NCBI RefSeq assembly: GCF_015670405.1
Contig: NZ_JADPBQ010000008.1
Coordinates: 1-64,000 of the forward strand
From: Clostridium sp. 1001271B_151109_B4
Lineage (GTDB): Bacteria; Bacillota; Clostridia; Clostridiales; Clostridiaceae
Length of the DNA: 64,000 nt
Reading direction: 5' to 3'
Shown: positions 18,707 through 27,456 of the stretch, piece after piece
Numbering within the stretch: position 1 is the stretch's first letter
Layout: every line of letters starts with the position of its first letter
Notes under the pieces: generated by a model
Told to the model about the DNA's origin: nothing
The model's input: the letters and a program-made list of their open reading frames with translations, nothing else
Databases searched by the model: none
Program-made: the position numbers and the translations under genes

Positions 18707-19864
18707 ATGAGAAAATATCCAGAAAAGTATTTAGAAGTATTAAAAGATGAAGTAAATATAATAGAGAATAATGGAGTTAAAATAATATTTAAACCAAGTC
18801 CTGGAGAAAAAAGAGATGGGTATTTAGATCCATGTGAAAAGGAAATAATGGATGGACATTGGGCAAGTAGAAGAAATGATAAAAGTGAAAAGCTGGAAGA
18901 AGTAAAAGGAAATGTAGATAAAATAATAGGAAGTGATGAGGCACCTACATTAGATATGGTAATTTCAACGATTAGAGATAGTATGGGATTCCCTAATTAT
19001 AACTTAAATACAGCCGAAATTTATACAAAGTTTGAAACTATTACTGATAGTGGAAATGAAGTAGGATTATGGCGTTACTATCCAAGAAATTTAGATAGAA
19101 ATGAAAATAATAAAGCATTAGTATTCTTCCATGGTGGTGGATGGATTGGAGGAACTACATATGTAGTAGAAAATTTCTGCAAATTGATTGCAGAAAAAGC
19201 TAACTGTTTAGTCTTTAATGTAGATTATTCATTAGCTCCAGAAAAGCCATATCCAAATGGATTAAATGATAATTATTATGCAGTAAAGCATATATATGAT
19301 AATGCTGAAAAATATAGAATAGATAAAAGTAAAATTGCAGTAGCAGGGGATAGCGCTGGTGGTAACTATGCTGCAGCCATATCATTAAAAGCAAGAGATG
19401 AAGAAGTACCTATGATTGCATTACAAGTTTTAATTTATCCAGCAGTAGCAATAGGAGATGCATGTGTTCCAGGATATAAGTGGTCAGAAGATATGATAGA
19501 AATTGCTCCGGAGTTAGAAGAAAGGGTCAGACCATTAATTGGATTGGGAAGGCCTAGTAGAGATTTAAATGATCCAATGCTAAGAAGCTATCTGCCAAGT
19601 TTTGATTTAATAAAAGAGACATATGTGAGTCCTATGATGGCAAAATCACATACTAATTTACCAAAAGCAATTTTAGTAGGTGCAGAGTTTGATGGACTTC
19701 GTATTCAAACAGAATTTTATGCAAAGCAGCTTCAAGATGCTGGGGTTGACGTAACTTGTTATAGATATAAAGGTATGACTCATGCATTTATTGATAAGTT
19801 AGGATTTGTTCCTCAGGCTGAAGATTTAGCTGAGATAATATCGGAATCAATTAAAAATTTATAA
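18707..19864 (+). CDS. Alpha/beta hydrolase, hormone-sensitive-lipase-like esterase
   Basis: A 385-residue cytoplasmic carboxylesterase. The oxyanion motif is HGGGW (142-146), the nucleophile is Ser216 in AVAGDSAGGNYA, the acid is probably Asp in GAEFDGLR, and the base is His in GMTHAF near the C terminus. This set defines the HSL/GDSAG family. It precedes a GH3 beta-glucosidase by 55 nt under one cre-like promoter, so a role in deacylating plant glycosides is plausible; that is inference. Start behind TAGGAGGGAG. Confidence 0.88.
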   Translation: MRKYPEKYLEVLKDEVNIIENNGVKIIFKPSPGEKRDGYLDPCEKEIMDGHWASRRNDKSEKLEEVKGNVDKIIGSDEAPTLDMVISTIRDSMGFPNYNLNTAEIYTKFETITDSGNEVGLWRYYPRNLDRNENNKALVFFHGGGWIGGTTYVVENFCKLIAEKANCLVFNVDYSLAPEKPYPNGLNDNYYAVKHIYDNAEKYRIDKSKIAVAGDSAGGNYAAAISLKARDEEVPMIALQVLIYPAVAIGDACVPGYKWSEDMIEIAPELEERVRPLIGLGRPSRDLNDPMLRSYLPSFDLIKETYVSPMMAKSHTNLPKAILVGAEFDGLRIQTEFYAKQLQDAGVDVTCYRYKGMTHAFIDKLGFVPQAEDLAEIISESIKNL

Positions 19865-19919
19865 CATATAAAAAATATATATAAATGATGAAGGATGAGA
19901 ATTATTTTAGGAGGATATT

Positions 19920-22703
19920 ATGGGAAAATATAGCTTAGATTTAAAGGAGTATGCAAGGCTTGCTAGGGAAGTTGCGGCAGAAAGTTGTGTATTATTAAAA
20001 AATGATAATAATACCCTTCCATTAAGAAAGGGAGATAAGGTAGCTGTTTTTGGACGAAGTGCTTTTAATTATTATAAAAGCGGATTGGGTTCTGGAGGGC
20101 TTGTAAATACAAGATATGTAGTAAGTATATTAGATGCTTTAAGGAATGAAAAGGATATTATTTTAGATGAAGATTTATTAGAAATATATAGCGAGTGGAT
20201 TAAAGAAAATCCTTATGATGAAGGACAAGGATGGGGAACAGTACCTTGGTCTCAAAAGGAAATGAAATTAGAGGATTATATATTAAGGGTATCAAAAGAA
20301 AATGATATTGCATTAGTTATGGTGGGGCGTACTGCTGGTGAAGATCAAGATAACAAAGATGAAGCTGGAAGTTATCTTTTAACAGATATTGAAAAAGATA
20401 TGATAAAAAAGGTTAGTCAAGCATTTAAAAGAACTGTAGTAATTCTAAATGTTGGTAATATTATAGATATGCAATGGGTAGATGAATATAATCCATCAGC
20501 AGTACTTTATGCTTGGCAAGGTGGACAAGAAGGTGGAAATGGAGTAGTTGATGTTTTAACAGGTAGGGTAAACCCATGTGGAAAGTTAACTGATACTATT
20601 GCAAGAAGTATAGATGATTATCCATCTACTAAAAATTTCGGAGATGCAGAGAAAAATTATTATGAAGAGGATATTTATGTAGGATATAGATATTTTGAGA
20701 CATTTGCAAAAGAAAAGGTTATGTATCCTTTTGGATATGGATTATCATATACAAGCTTTGAGGTAAAGGGGAAATTAGTTGAATCTACACATAATGAGTT
20801 AATTGTTGAAGCAAATGTAACTAATAATGGTGATATATCAGGAAAAGAAGTTATACAAGTCTATATAGAAGCGCCACAAGGTAAACTTGGAAAGCCAGTA
20901 AGATCTCTTGTTGGATTTAAGAAGACGGGTATTATTAAGCCTGGTAAATGTGAAAAGTTGACAATAAATATACCTAAAAGTTATATAGCATCTTATGATG
21001 ATAGTGGTGTAGCTGGATATAAGTCTTGTTATGTTTTAGAAGAAGGTTTATATAAAATCTATATAGGATCAGATGTTAGAAGTGCTCAAGAGTCAGGACA
21101 ATACGATGAAAAATTTACAATAGTAGAAAGTTTAGAAGAGGCTTGTGCACCAACAGTTAATTTTAAAAGAATTAAGCCTGCATTAAATGAAAATAATGAA
21201 TTTAATATAAAAAGTGAAGAAGCTCCTGTAAGAAAAGTTAATCTAACTGAAAGGATTATTAAAAACCGCCAGGAAGAAATAATCTATACAGGGGATAGAG
21301 GATACAAGCTTGGTGATGTATTTGAAAATAAAGTAAAATTAGATGATTTTGTAGCGCAGTTAAGTTATAATGATTTAATTTATATGTTTAGAGGAGAGGG
21401 AATGTGCAGTCCGAAGGTAACTCCAGGAACAGCAGCTGCATTTGGAGGAATTACTGAATCATTAAGAAGTTTTGGAATACCTGTTGCATGTTGTGCTGAT
21501 GGTCCTTCTGGGATAAGAATGGATTGTGGAACGAAGGCATTTTCATTACCAAATGGTACTGCATTAGGGTGTACATTTAATGTTGATTTAGTTAAGAAAC
21601 TTTATAAAATGACTGGGATAGAGTTATGTAAAAATAAAATAGACTCACTTTTAGGACCAGGAATGAATATTCATAGAAATCCATTAAACGGAAGAAACTT
21701 TGAGTACGTATCAGAAGATCCTATATTAACTGGAAAAATAAGTGCAGCTCAAGTTAGTGGTATTCAAGAAGCGGGATCTACTGCAACAATTAAGCATTTT
21801 TGTGCTAATAACCAAGAAGCTTCAAGGCGATTTGTAGATTCAATAGTATCAGAAAGAGCACTTCGTGAAATTTATTTAAAAGGTTTTGAAATTGCAGTTA
21901 AAGAAGGCAAAGCACGTTCAGTTATGACTACTTATAATCCTGTAAATGGCATATGGACAGCAGGAAGCTATGATTTATGCACTACTATTTTACGAAAAGA
22001 ATGGGGATTTGATGGTATAGTAATGACAGATTGGTGGGCAGAAGCAAATATTGAAGGTGAAAAGTCTACAAGAGAAAATAAGGCTCCTATGGTAATAGCA
22101 CAAAATGATTTATATATGTGTGTATCAAATTCATTAGAAAACCCTGAAAATGATAATGTTAAGGAAAAGTTTGAAGCAGGAGAAGTTAAAAGAAGTGATT
22201 TACAAAGGAATGCTAAGAATATATTAAAATTTATTATGAAATCACAAGCTATGTTACATGAATTAAATTTGATAAGTGAAGAAGATTTAGAAGAGATTAA
22301 TGGAGAAGACGATAATGAAGCTTCAATTGAAGATATTGTTTATTATCATGCAGATAAAGATAGTAATAATATTATTATAGATGGAAGTAATTTTAATAAT
22401 AAAAAAGGTGATTCAGAAGTTTTTGGAATAACTTTAAATGAAATGGGACTTTATAATGTTGAAGTAACAATGAAATCAGAGCAAGGACCATTAGCTCAAT
22501 TACCACTTTCTATTTATTACGATAATTCATTAAAATCAACTATTACTATTAGGGGAACAGAAGGTGAATGGGTTACTGAAAGTAGGGAATTAGGATTTGT
22601 TTTTGGTGTAAATCATTATATTAAGTTATACTTTGGAGCAAGTGGGTTAGATATTGATAAAGTAGTCATTAAATTTGTCGGTAAAGGAAAGTTACCATTT
22701 TAA
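19920..22703 (+). CDS. Beta-glucosidase, GH3 with permuted domain order
   Basis: A 927-residue enzyme without a signal peptide. The order is reversed relative to most GH3 proteins: the C-terminal-type alpha/beta sandwich comes first (about 10-250, AAESCVLLKNDNNTLPL and VGRTAGEDQDN), then a fibronectin-III-like domain (about 270-390), then the catalytic TIM barrel (about 480-760) with nucleophile Asp704 in IVMTDWW and KHFCANNQE. A further beta-sandwich (about 815-925) resembles a carbohydrate-binding or glycan-associated module. Reversed GH3 enzymes are known from rumen Ruminococcus and Butyrivibrio. Substrate probably beta-glucosides or plant glycosides. In operon with the esterase. Confidence 0.88.
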   Translation: MGKYSLDLKEYARLAREVAAESCVLLKNDNNTLPLRKGDKVAVFGRSAFNYYKSGLGSGGLVNTRYVVSILDALRNEKDIILDEDLLEIYSEWIKENPYDEGQGWGTVPWSQKEMKLEDYILRVSKENDIALVMVGRTAGEDQDNKDEAGSYLLTDIEKDMIKKVSQAFKRTVVILNVGNIIDMQWVDEYNPSAVLYAWQGGQEGGNGVVDVLTGRVNPCGKLTDTIARSIDDYPSTKNFGDAEKNYYEEDIYVGYRYFETFAKEKVMYPFGYGLSYTSFEVKGKLVESTHNELIVEANVTNNGDISGKEVIQVYIEAPQGKLGKPVRSLVGFKKTGIIKPGKCEKLTINIPKSYIASYDDSGVAGYKSCYVLEEGLYKIYIGSDVRSAQESGQYDEKFTIVESLEEACAPTVNFKRIKPALNENNEFNIKSEEAPVRKVNLTERIIKNRQEEIIYTGDRGYKLGDVFENKVKLDDFVAQLSYNDLIYMFRGEGMCSPKVTPGTAAAFGGITESLRSFGIPVACCADGPSGIRMDCGTKAFSLPNGTALGCTFNVDLVKKLYKMTGIELCKNKIDSLLGPGMNIHRNPLNGRNFEYVSEDPILTGKISAAQVSGIQEAGSTATIKHFCANNQEASRRFVDSIVSERALREIYLKGFEIAVKEGKARSVMTTYNPVNGIWTAGSYDLCTTILRKEWGFDGIVMTDWWAEANIEGEKSTRENKAPMVIAQNDLYMCVSNSLENPENDNVKEKFEAGEVKRSDLQRNAKNILKFIMKSQAMLHELNLISEEDLEEINGEDDNEASIEDIVYYHADKDSNNIIIDGSNFNNKKGDSEVFGITLNEMGLYNVEVTMKSEQGPLAQLPLSIYYDNSLKSTITIRGTEGEWVTESRELGFVFGVNHYIKLYFGASGLDIDKVVIKFVGKGKLPF

Positions 22704-22723
22704 AAAAGATAATAAAGATGTAG

Positions 22724-22774
22724 TTACCTTCAGAATCAATTAAATATTTAAATTGATCCTGAAGGTAATTTATT
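22724..22774 (+). terminator. Rho-independent terminator of the esterase-GH3 operon
   Basis: TTACCTTCAG/CTGAAGGTAA arms with inner ATCAATT/AATTGAT pairing; T-rich tail. Confidence 0.85.
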
Positions 22775-22895
22775 TATATAGACTATAACAATAATTGAAT
22801 TGTAAGCAAATTGTGAAATTTATGAAAAAATTTATGGATGAAAAAATTTATATTAGGGAAAAGTCTTATTTATATAAATCTAAAGGGAGAATAGA

Positions 22896-23040
22896 ATGGT
22901 CAATGATTTAGAGAGAGTTAATAAAGAAACTATAAGTGAATTAGATTATTTAAAATTGTTATCTAAACAATATCCAAGTATTGCATCAGCAGCAACAGAA
23001 ATAATTAATAAGGAATTTTAATATACCTAATATTATAGAG
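22896..23040 (+). pseudogene. fbp: Remnant of class 3 fructose-1,6-bisphosphatase, N-terminal end only
   Basis: A 41-codon frame (stop 23019-23021) contains YLKLLSKQYPSIASAATEII, which matches the N-terminal signature of Firmicute class 3 Fbp (YLKLLSKQYPTISSASTEII). In intact genes the sequence continues with an AILNLPKGTEHF-like segment. Here the DNA just after the in-frame stop (ATTTTAATATACCT) still resembles the AILNLP codons with small indels, and then all similarity ends. The remaining ~600 codons are missing. A ribosome site (AAAGGGAGA) survives. It is a degraded copy, not a functional enzyme. Confidence 0.75.
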
Positions 23041-23106
23041 AGTTATTTATAAAAGCTTTAATTAAGTGTTATTTTATAAGAAAATAAGTATTTTAAGAGT
23101 AGATAA

Positions 23107-23154
23107 AAAAGCAGTATATAAAAATCATAAAAGGATATTAATATACTGCTTTTA
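23107..23154. terminator. Bidirectional terminator between fbp remnant and padR
   Basis: AAAAGCAGTATAT/ATATACTGCTTTT arms, with an A-run before and a T-run after. It gives U-tracts on both strands and ends the minus-strand padR transcript. Confidence 0.75.
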
Positions 23155-23158
23155 GCAT

Positions 23159-23202
23159 TTATAAATCATAATAATTATTAATTTAATTATTATGATTTAT
23201 AA
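23159..23202. repeat. Perfect 18-bp-arm inverted repeat downstream of padR
   Basis: TTATAAATCATAATAATT and its exact complement flank an 8-nt loop. It lies between the padR stop and the terminator at 23107-23154. No U-tract follows directly, so it may protect the 3' end of padR mRNA. Confidence 0.5.
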
Positions 23203-23212
23203 TGTATATAAC

Positions 23213-23749
23213 TTAGTTTTTACAATAGCCAATACATTTATTTAGCCATTCAATAGATCCTTTTTCTCTTATAATGGCACTTTCTAAAACAATATAATCG
23301 CCAAAATCATTACTATCAATTGGTGGAACACCGTTATAACGAACTATTTGACTATATAAAAATTCAAGTCTATCATTATGTTGCTCAAGTTGATGTTCTA
23401 ATAGAGAAATTCTAGTATTAACATCTAAATTATTAGAAAAATACATTCTAAGTCTGAAAATATTTTTTGGAGTAGATTCCATAGGTTGATCTTTTTTTAG
23501 CCAATCTAAAAATTCTTTTTTACCTTTTTCAGTAATGCTATAAAGCTTTTTTTCTAGTACATCACCACTTATTTCAATATCAAAAACTATAAGACCTTCA
23601 TCAACTAGCTTTTTAAGTTCAGGATAAATTTGACTATGTTTTGCACTCCAGAATTCAGCTAACTGAAAATTAAATTCTTTTCCTATATCATAACCAGTCA
23701 TAGGACGTCTATTTAACAATCCTAAAATTGCAAATTTAAGGGTTCTCAT
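23213..23749 (-). CDS. PadR-family transcriptional regulator
   Basis: A 178-residue repressor: winged helix-turn-helix at 1-85 (LKFAILGLLNRRPMTGYDI, KLYSITEKGKKEFLDWL) and a C-terminal helical Vir_act_alpha_C-type dimerisation domain. PadR proteins commonly sense phenolic or other aromatic compounds and repress neighbouring detoxification or reduction genes. It is divergent from an OFA transporter and enoate-reductase-like operon, with a 36-bp perfect palindrome in the shared region, so it most likely represses that operon. Start at 23749 behind GAGGTG. Confidence 0.9.
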   Translation of the reverse strand: MRTLKFAILGLLNRRPMTGYDIGKEFNFQLAEFWSAKHSQIYPELKKLVDEGLIVFDIEISGDVLEKKLYSITEKGKKEFLDWLKKDQPMESTPKNIFRLRMYFSNNLDVNTRISLLEHQLEQHNDRLEFLYSQIVRYNGVPPIDSNDFGDYIVLESAIIREKGSIEWLNKCIGYCKN

Positions 23750-23871
23750 TTAAATGCACCTCTTCCTTATTTATCAATTAATTATAACATGAATGAACAA
23801 ATTTACAATGTAGCAGAAAGAGTGATGATATAATTTAATATCAAATTTATAGATATATAGTAACAATATAT

Positions 23872-23907
23872 AAACACAAACATATAAATATTTATATGTT
23901 TGTGTTT
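23872..23907. promoter_or_regulatory. 36-bp perfect palindrome, probable PadR operator
   Basis: AAACACAAACATATAAAT (23872-23889) is followed immediately by its exact reverse complement (23890-23907). The right edge runs into TTTACA (23905-23910), with TATAAT at 23931-23936, so a bound repressor would cover the likely promoter of the transporter operon. PadR sites typically contain ATGT/ACAT half-sites with an A/T core, as here (ACAT...ATGT). Confidence 0.65.
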
Positions 23908-23982
23908 ACATGTAAAAATTTTTATGATAATATAATGCTGTAAATAGTTAATAATTTAACAAGTAGTTAGGAGAGAAAAGTA

Positions 23983-25251
23983 ATGAATTTAACGAAAAAA
24001 AGGTGGATTATATTGGTGGCAAGTTGCTTTATTAATCTATGCATTGGATCAATTTATGCATGGAGTGTATTTGCAACACCTATGGCAGAATATTTAAATG
24101 GTATTACAGGAGCAACTTATACAGCTGGAACTTTAGCGATTGTATTCACTGTAACTAATTCAGTTGGGCCAATTACAATGATTACAGGCGGTAGAATAAA
24201 TGATAAATTTGGACCTAAAAAGGTTATTTTCTTTGGTGGGTTACTGTTTGGAATAGGAATGATATTATCTGGTTTTTCAAATAGCTTACCTATGCTGATA
24301 GTATGTTATGGAATAATAACTGGACTTGGAGTTGGAATGGTTTATGGATGTACAATAAGTAACTCTGTTAAATTTTTCCCAGACAAAAGAGGGCTAGTGG
24401 GAGGAGTTACAACTGCAGCTTATGGACTTAGTTCAGTAATAATACCTCCAATAGCAAATTCTTTAACAGGGAATTTTGGAATAACTTCAGCATTTAAGAT
24501 TATAGGAATTGTATTTTTATTAATTGTATGTATTTCATCATTCTTTATTGAAAAATGTCCTGCAGATTTTATTCCAGAAGGATGGACTGCACCTGTTGCT
24601 AAAGGGGGAGTTGCTAAGAATATTGATAAGGACTGGAAGGGAATGATTTCAACACCAATATTCTATGTAATGATTATTTTATTAACTTGTGGAGCGTTTT
24701 ATGGATTGATGTGTACTTCGTTAGCATCTGCAATTGCTCAAAATATGATTGGTATGACAGCAGCGGCAGCAGCTATAGTAGTTTCAGTTTTAGCATTGTT
24801 TAATACTGCAGGGCGTATTATTGCTGGTTATATATCAGATAAAATTGGAAGAATAAATACTTTATCACTTGCATTTATTATTTCTATTACTGGATTAGTA
24901 TGTTTGCTTTTATCAGGTGAAGGGGATGTAGCATTATTCTATGTTGGAATTTCAATTATAGGAGTATGTTTTGGAGCGTTTATGGGAGTTTTCCCAGGGT
25001 TCACTGTGGACCAATTTGGTGTAAAGAATAATAGTGTTAACTATGGAATTATGTTTATTGGATTTGCATTTGCAGGTTATGTCGGGCCAACGGTATTAAA
25101 AAATGTATATGCAACAGATGGAAGTTATCAAAGAGCATTTGTTATAGCAATTGTAATTGCAATAGTAGGTTTATTATTAACATTTGCTTATAGATATATA
25201 AATAATAAAGAAACACTTAAAGTAAATAATAAAAAAAGTATAAATGCTTAA
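23983..25251 (+). CDS. OFA-family MFS transporter (oxalate/formate antiporter-like)
   Basis: A 422-residue major facilitator with 12 predicted helices. The opening KRWIILVASCFINLCIGSIYAWSVF is split by its own hydrophobic helix and, with GGRINDKFGPKK and GYISDKIGR in the inter-helix loops, is typical of the oxalate:formate antiporter subfamily, which carries carboxylates. It is followed after 19 nt by an enoate-reductase-like flavoenzyme, so it probably imports the unsaturated or aromatic carboxylic acid that the enzyme reduces, or exchanges substrate for product. Repressed most likely by the divergent PadR. Start behind GGAGAG. Confidence 0.85.
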   Translation: MNLTKKRWIILVASCFINLCIGSIYAWSVFATPMAEYLNGITGATYTAGTLAIVFTVTNSVGPITMITGGRINDKFGPKKVIFFGGLLFGIGMILSGFSNSLPMLIVCYGIITGLGVGMVYGCTISNSVKFFPDKRGLVGGVTTAAYGLSSVIIPPIANSLTGNFGITSAFKIIGIVFLLIVCISSFFIEKCPADFIPEGWTAPVAKGGVAKNIDKDWKGMISTPIFYVMIILLTCGAFYGLMCTSLASAIAQNMIGMTAAAAAIVVSVLALFNTAGRIIAGYISDKIGRINTLSLAFIISITGLVCLLLSGEGDVALFYVGISIIGVCFGAFMGVFPGFTVDQFGVKNNSVNYGIMFIGFAFAGYVGPTVLKNVYATDGSYQRAFVIAIVIAIVGLLLTFAYRYINNKETLKVNNKKSINA

Positions 25252-25270
25252 TTAATAAGGAGAAGAAGAA

Positions 25271-27220
25271 ATGGAAAGAAAATATCCAAATTTATGTAGC
25301 CCAATTAAGATTGGAAATGTAACTTTTAGAAATAGAATGTTTTCAGCACCTATGGGAGGTACTGATATAACAGCAGATTGTACAATAGGACCAAAATCAA
25401 CTAAGTTTTATGAATTAAGAGCAAAGGGAGGAGCTGGTGCAGTTACAATTAGTGAATGTATGGTTCATCCTGAAACAGATGGTTCACATGCATATCACTT
25501 AGATTTAAAAATAGTAGATTCGCTAGCTAGTTTCACATATACAGCAGATGCTATTCGTAGACATGGAGCTATTCCAAGTGTAGAATTATCTCACTCAGGA
25601 CAATATGCAGGAACTTATTTAGTTGATAAGAATAAAAAGCAAGGAATGGCACAATGGGGAGTTAGTCCAAGTGTTCGTCCAGATGGATTAGAAGTAAAAG
25701 AATTAACTCAAGAAATAATAGATGATATTGTAAAATCATATGGAGAAGTTGCAGGACTAGCTAAAAGAGCCGGATTTGAAATGGTTATGGTTCATGGTGG
25801 GCACGGATGGTTAATTAATCAATTCTTATCACCTTACTTCAATAAAAGAACTGATAAATACGGTGGAAGTTTAGAAAATAGAGTTCGTTTTGCAAAAGAA
25901 GTTTTAGATAGTGTTCGTAAAGCTGTTGGCCCAGGATTCCCAATAGAGTTTAGATTAAGTGGTTCAGAATTATTTGAAGGTGGATACACATTAGAAGATG
26001 GTATTGAAATAGCAAAAGAATTAGAATCAAAGATAGATTTACTTCATGTATCTGCAGGTACTTATCAAAGAGGATTTGGTATTACACATCCTTCAATGTT
26101 TTTAGATCATGGATGTAATGTTTATCTTGCAGCAGAAATTAAGAAGCATGTAAGTATTCCAGTAGCAACTATTGGTGCGTTAAATGATCCAAAGATGATG
26201 GAGGAAATAATCGCTAGTGGAAAAGCTGATGTTGTTGAAATGGCACGTGCACTATTAGTTGATCATGAGTTACCAAGAAAAGTTATGAGTAACAAGGATG
26301 AAGATATAGTAAAATGTTTAAGATGCTTTACTTGTATGGCAGAAAGAGCTGCAACATCTACAAGAAGATGTACAGTTAATCCATTAATAGGTAGAGAAAT
26401 GGATGGAATGGAAGTTACTCCAGTATTAAATCCTAAAAAAGTTTTAATAGCAGGTGGAGGACCAGGTGGATTACAAGCTGCAATTACAGCTGCGAAACGT
26501 GGTCATAAAGTAATACTTTGTGAAATGACTAATGAGTTAGGTGGAATACTAAAAGGTGAACAAGCATTACCATTTAAATATGAAATGTATGAGTTAGGGA
26601 ATACTTTTGGTAAATTAGCAAAAGACTTAGGAGTTGAAATAAGATTAAACACAAAAGTTACTAAAGAGTATGTTGAAAATGAAAATGTTGATGCATTAAT
26701 TATTGCAGTAGGTTCTGAAGCAATAGTACCACCAATTCCAGGATTAGATGGAGATAATGTAGTTGTGGTCAATAGTTACTACTTAGAGTCAGAAAAAGTT
26801 TCTGATTCAGTTGTAGTAATTGGTGGAGGATTAGCAGGAACAGAAGCAGCAATTCACCTTGCACAAGAAGGTAAAACTGTACAGTTAGTAGAAATGAGAG
26901 CTGAACTTGCTCCAGATGCTAATATTAGACATAGGCCATTATTATTAGAAGAGATTAAAAAACAAGGAATTAATGTTCATACAGAATATAAGGCTTTACG
27001 TGTAACAAGTGAAGGTGTTATTTGTGAAGATAAGGATGGAAATGAAGTTATGATTCATGGAACTTCTGTAATATGTGCACTTGGACAAAGACCAAGAAGA
27101 AATATGGTTGATGAGTTAATTGATTGTGCACCATATGTTGCTCAAATTGGAGATTGTGTAAAAGCATCTACTATAACTAAAGCAGTATATGAAGGTCATC
27201 ATGCTGCGCTTGATATATAA
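25271..27220 (+). CDS. Old-yellow-enzyme-type NADH:flavin oxidoreductase with Fe-S and FAD domains (enoate reductase/BaiCD-like)
   Basis: A 649-residue cytoplasmic enzyme of the 2,4-dienoyl-CoA reductase/2-enoate reductase family. An FMN TIM barrel (1-340) with HSGQYAG and MVHGGHGWLINQFLSPYFN is followed by a [4Fe-4S] site from Cys349, Cys352, Cys355 and Cys367, spaced CX2CX2CX11C, slightly tighter than the usual CX2CX3CX11C. A dinucleotide-binding module (VLIAGGGPGG, about 391-400) and a second one (VVVIGGGLAGTEAAIHLA) bind FAD and NAD(P)H. Members reduce C=C bonds of enoates, cinnamates or bile-acid intermediates. Operon with the OFA transporter; closed by a terminator at 27252-27297. Confidence 0.88.
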   Translation: MERKYPNLCSPIKIGNVTFRNRMFSAPMGGTDITADCTIGPKSTKFYELRAKGGAGAVTISECMVHPETDGSHAYHLDLKIVDSLASFTYTADAIRRHGAIPSVELSHSGQYAGTYLVDKNKKQGMAQWGVSPSVRPDGLEVKELTQEIIDDIVKSYGEVAGLAKRAGFEMVMVHGGHGWLINQFLSPYFNKRTDKYGGSLENRVRFAKEVLDSVRKAVGPGFPIEFRLSGSELFEGGYTLEDGIEIAKELESKIDLLHVSAGTYQRGFGITHPSMFLDHGCNVYLAAEIKKHVSIPVATIGALNDPKMMEEIIASGKADVVEMARALLVDHELPRKVMSNKDEDIVKCLRCFTCMAERAATSTRRCTVNPLIGREMDGMEVTPVLNPKKVLIAGGGPGGLQAAITAAKRGHKVILCEMTNELGGILKGEQALPFKYEMYELGNTFGKLAKDLGVEIRLNTKVTKEYVENENVDALIIAVGSEAIVPPIPGLDGDNVVVVNSYYLESEKVSDSVVVIGGGLAGTEAAIHLAQEGKTVQLVEMRAELAPDANIRHRPLLLEEIKKQGINVHTEYKALRVTSEGVICEDKDGNEVMIHGTSVICALGQRPRRNMVDELIDCAPYVAQIGDCVKASTITKAVYEGHHAALDI

Positions 27221-27251
27221 AATTAAAATTTTATTGTAATATAAAACAATG

Positions 27252-27297
27252 AGACTAAATTATATTGGAATTAATATAATTTAGTCTTATTATTTTT
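27252..27297 (+). terminator. Rho-independent terminator of the transporter-reductase operon
   Basis: AGACTAAATTATAT and ATATAATTTAGTCT perfect arms, T-rich tail. Confidence 0.88.
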
Positions 27298-27382
27298 ATA
27301 AGTTAATAGATAGTTGAAGGTTGTAAGTAGAGCTGATTTTAATAAATTTATATAAATATAGATTTAAATATGTAAAAAAGTA

Positions 27383-27413
27383 TTGACTTGAAGTTAACTC
27401 CAGGATTTAAGAT
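27383..27413 (+). promoter_or_regulatory. MerR-type promoter with 19-bp spacer and internal dyad
   Basis: -35 TTGACT (27383-27388) and -10 TAAGAT (27408-27413) are separated by 19 bp. The near-perfect palindrome CTTGAAGTTAACTCCAGG (27387-27404) fills the spacer. The overlong spacer plus dyad is the hallmark of promoters that MerR-family activators untwist. No merR gene is in the window, so the activator would act in trans. Confidence 0.75.
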
Positions 27414-27456
27414 AGACATATTAGGAGAAAATGTTAAAGGTAATGGAGGAAATATT

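Noticed and set aside
27388..27456. 23-codon N-terminal extension of the DXS-like protein
   Set aside because: It would start inside the MerR-type promoter; ATG 27457 has its own GGAGGA.
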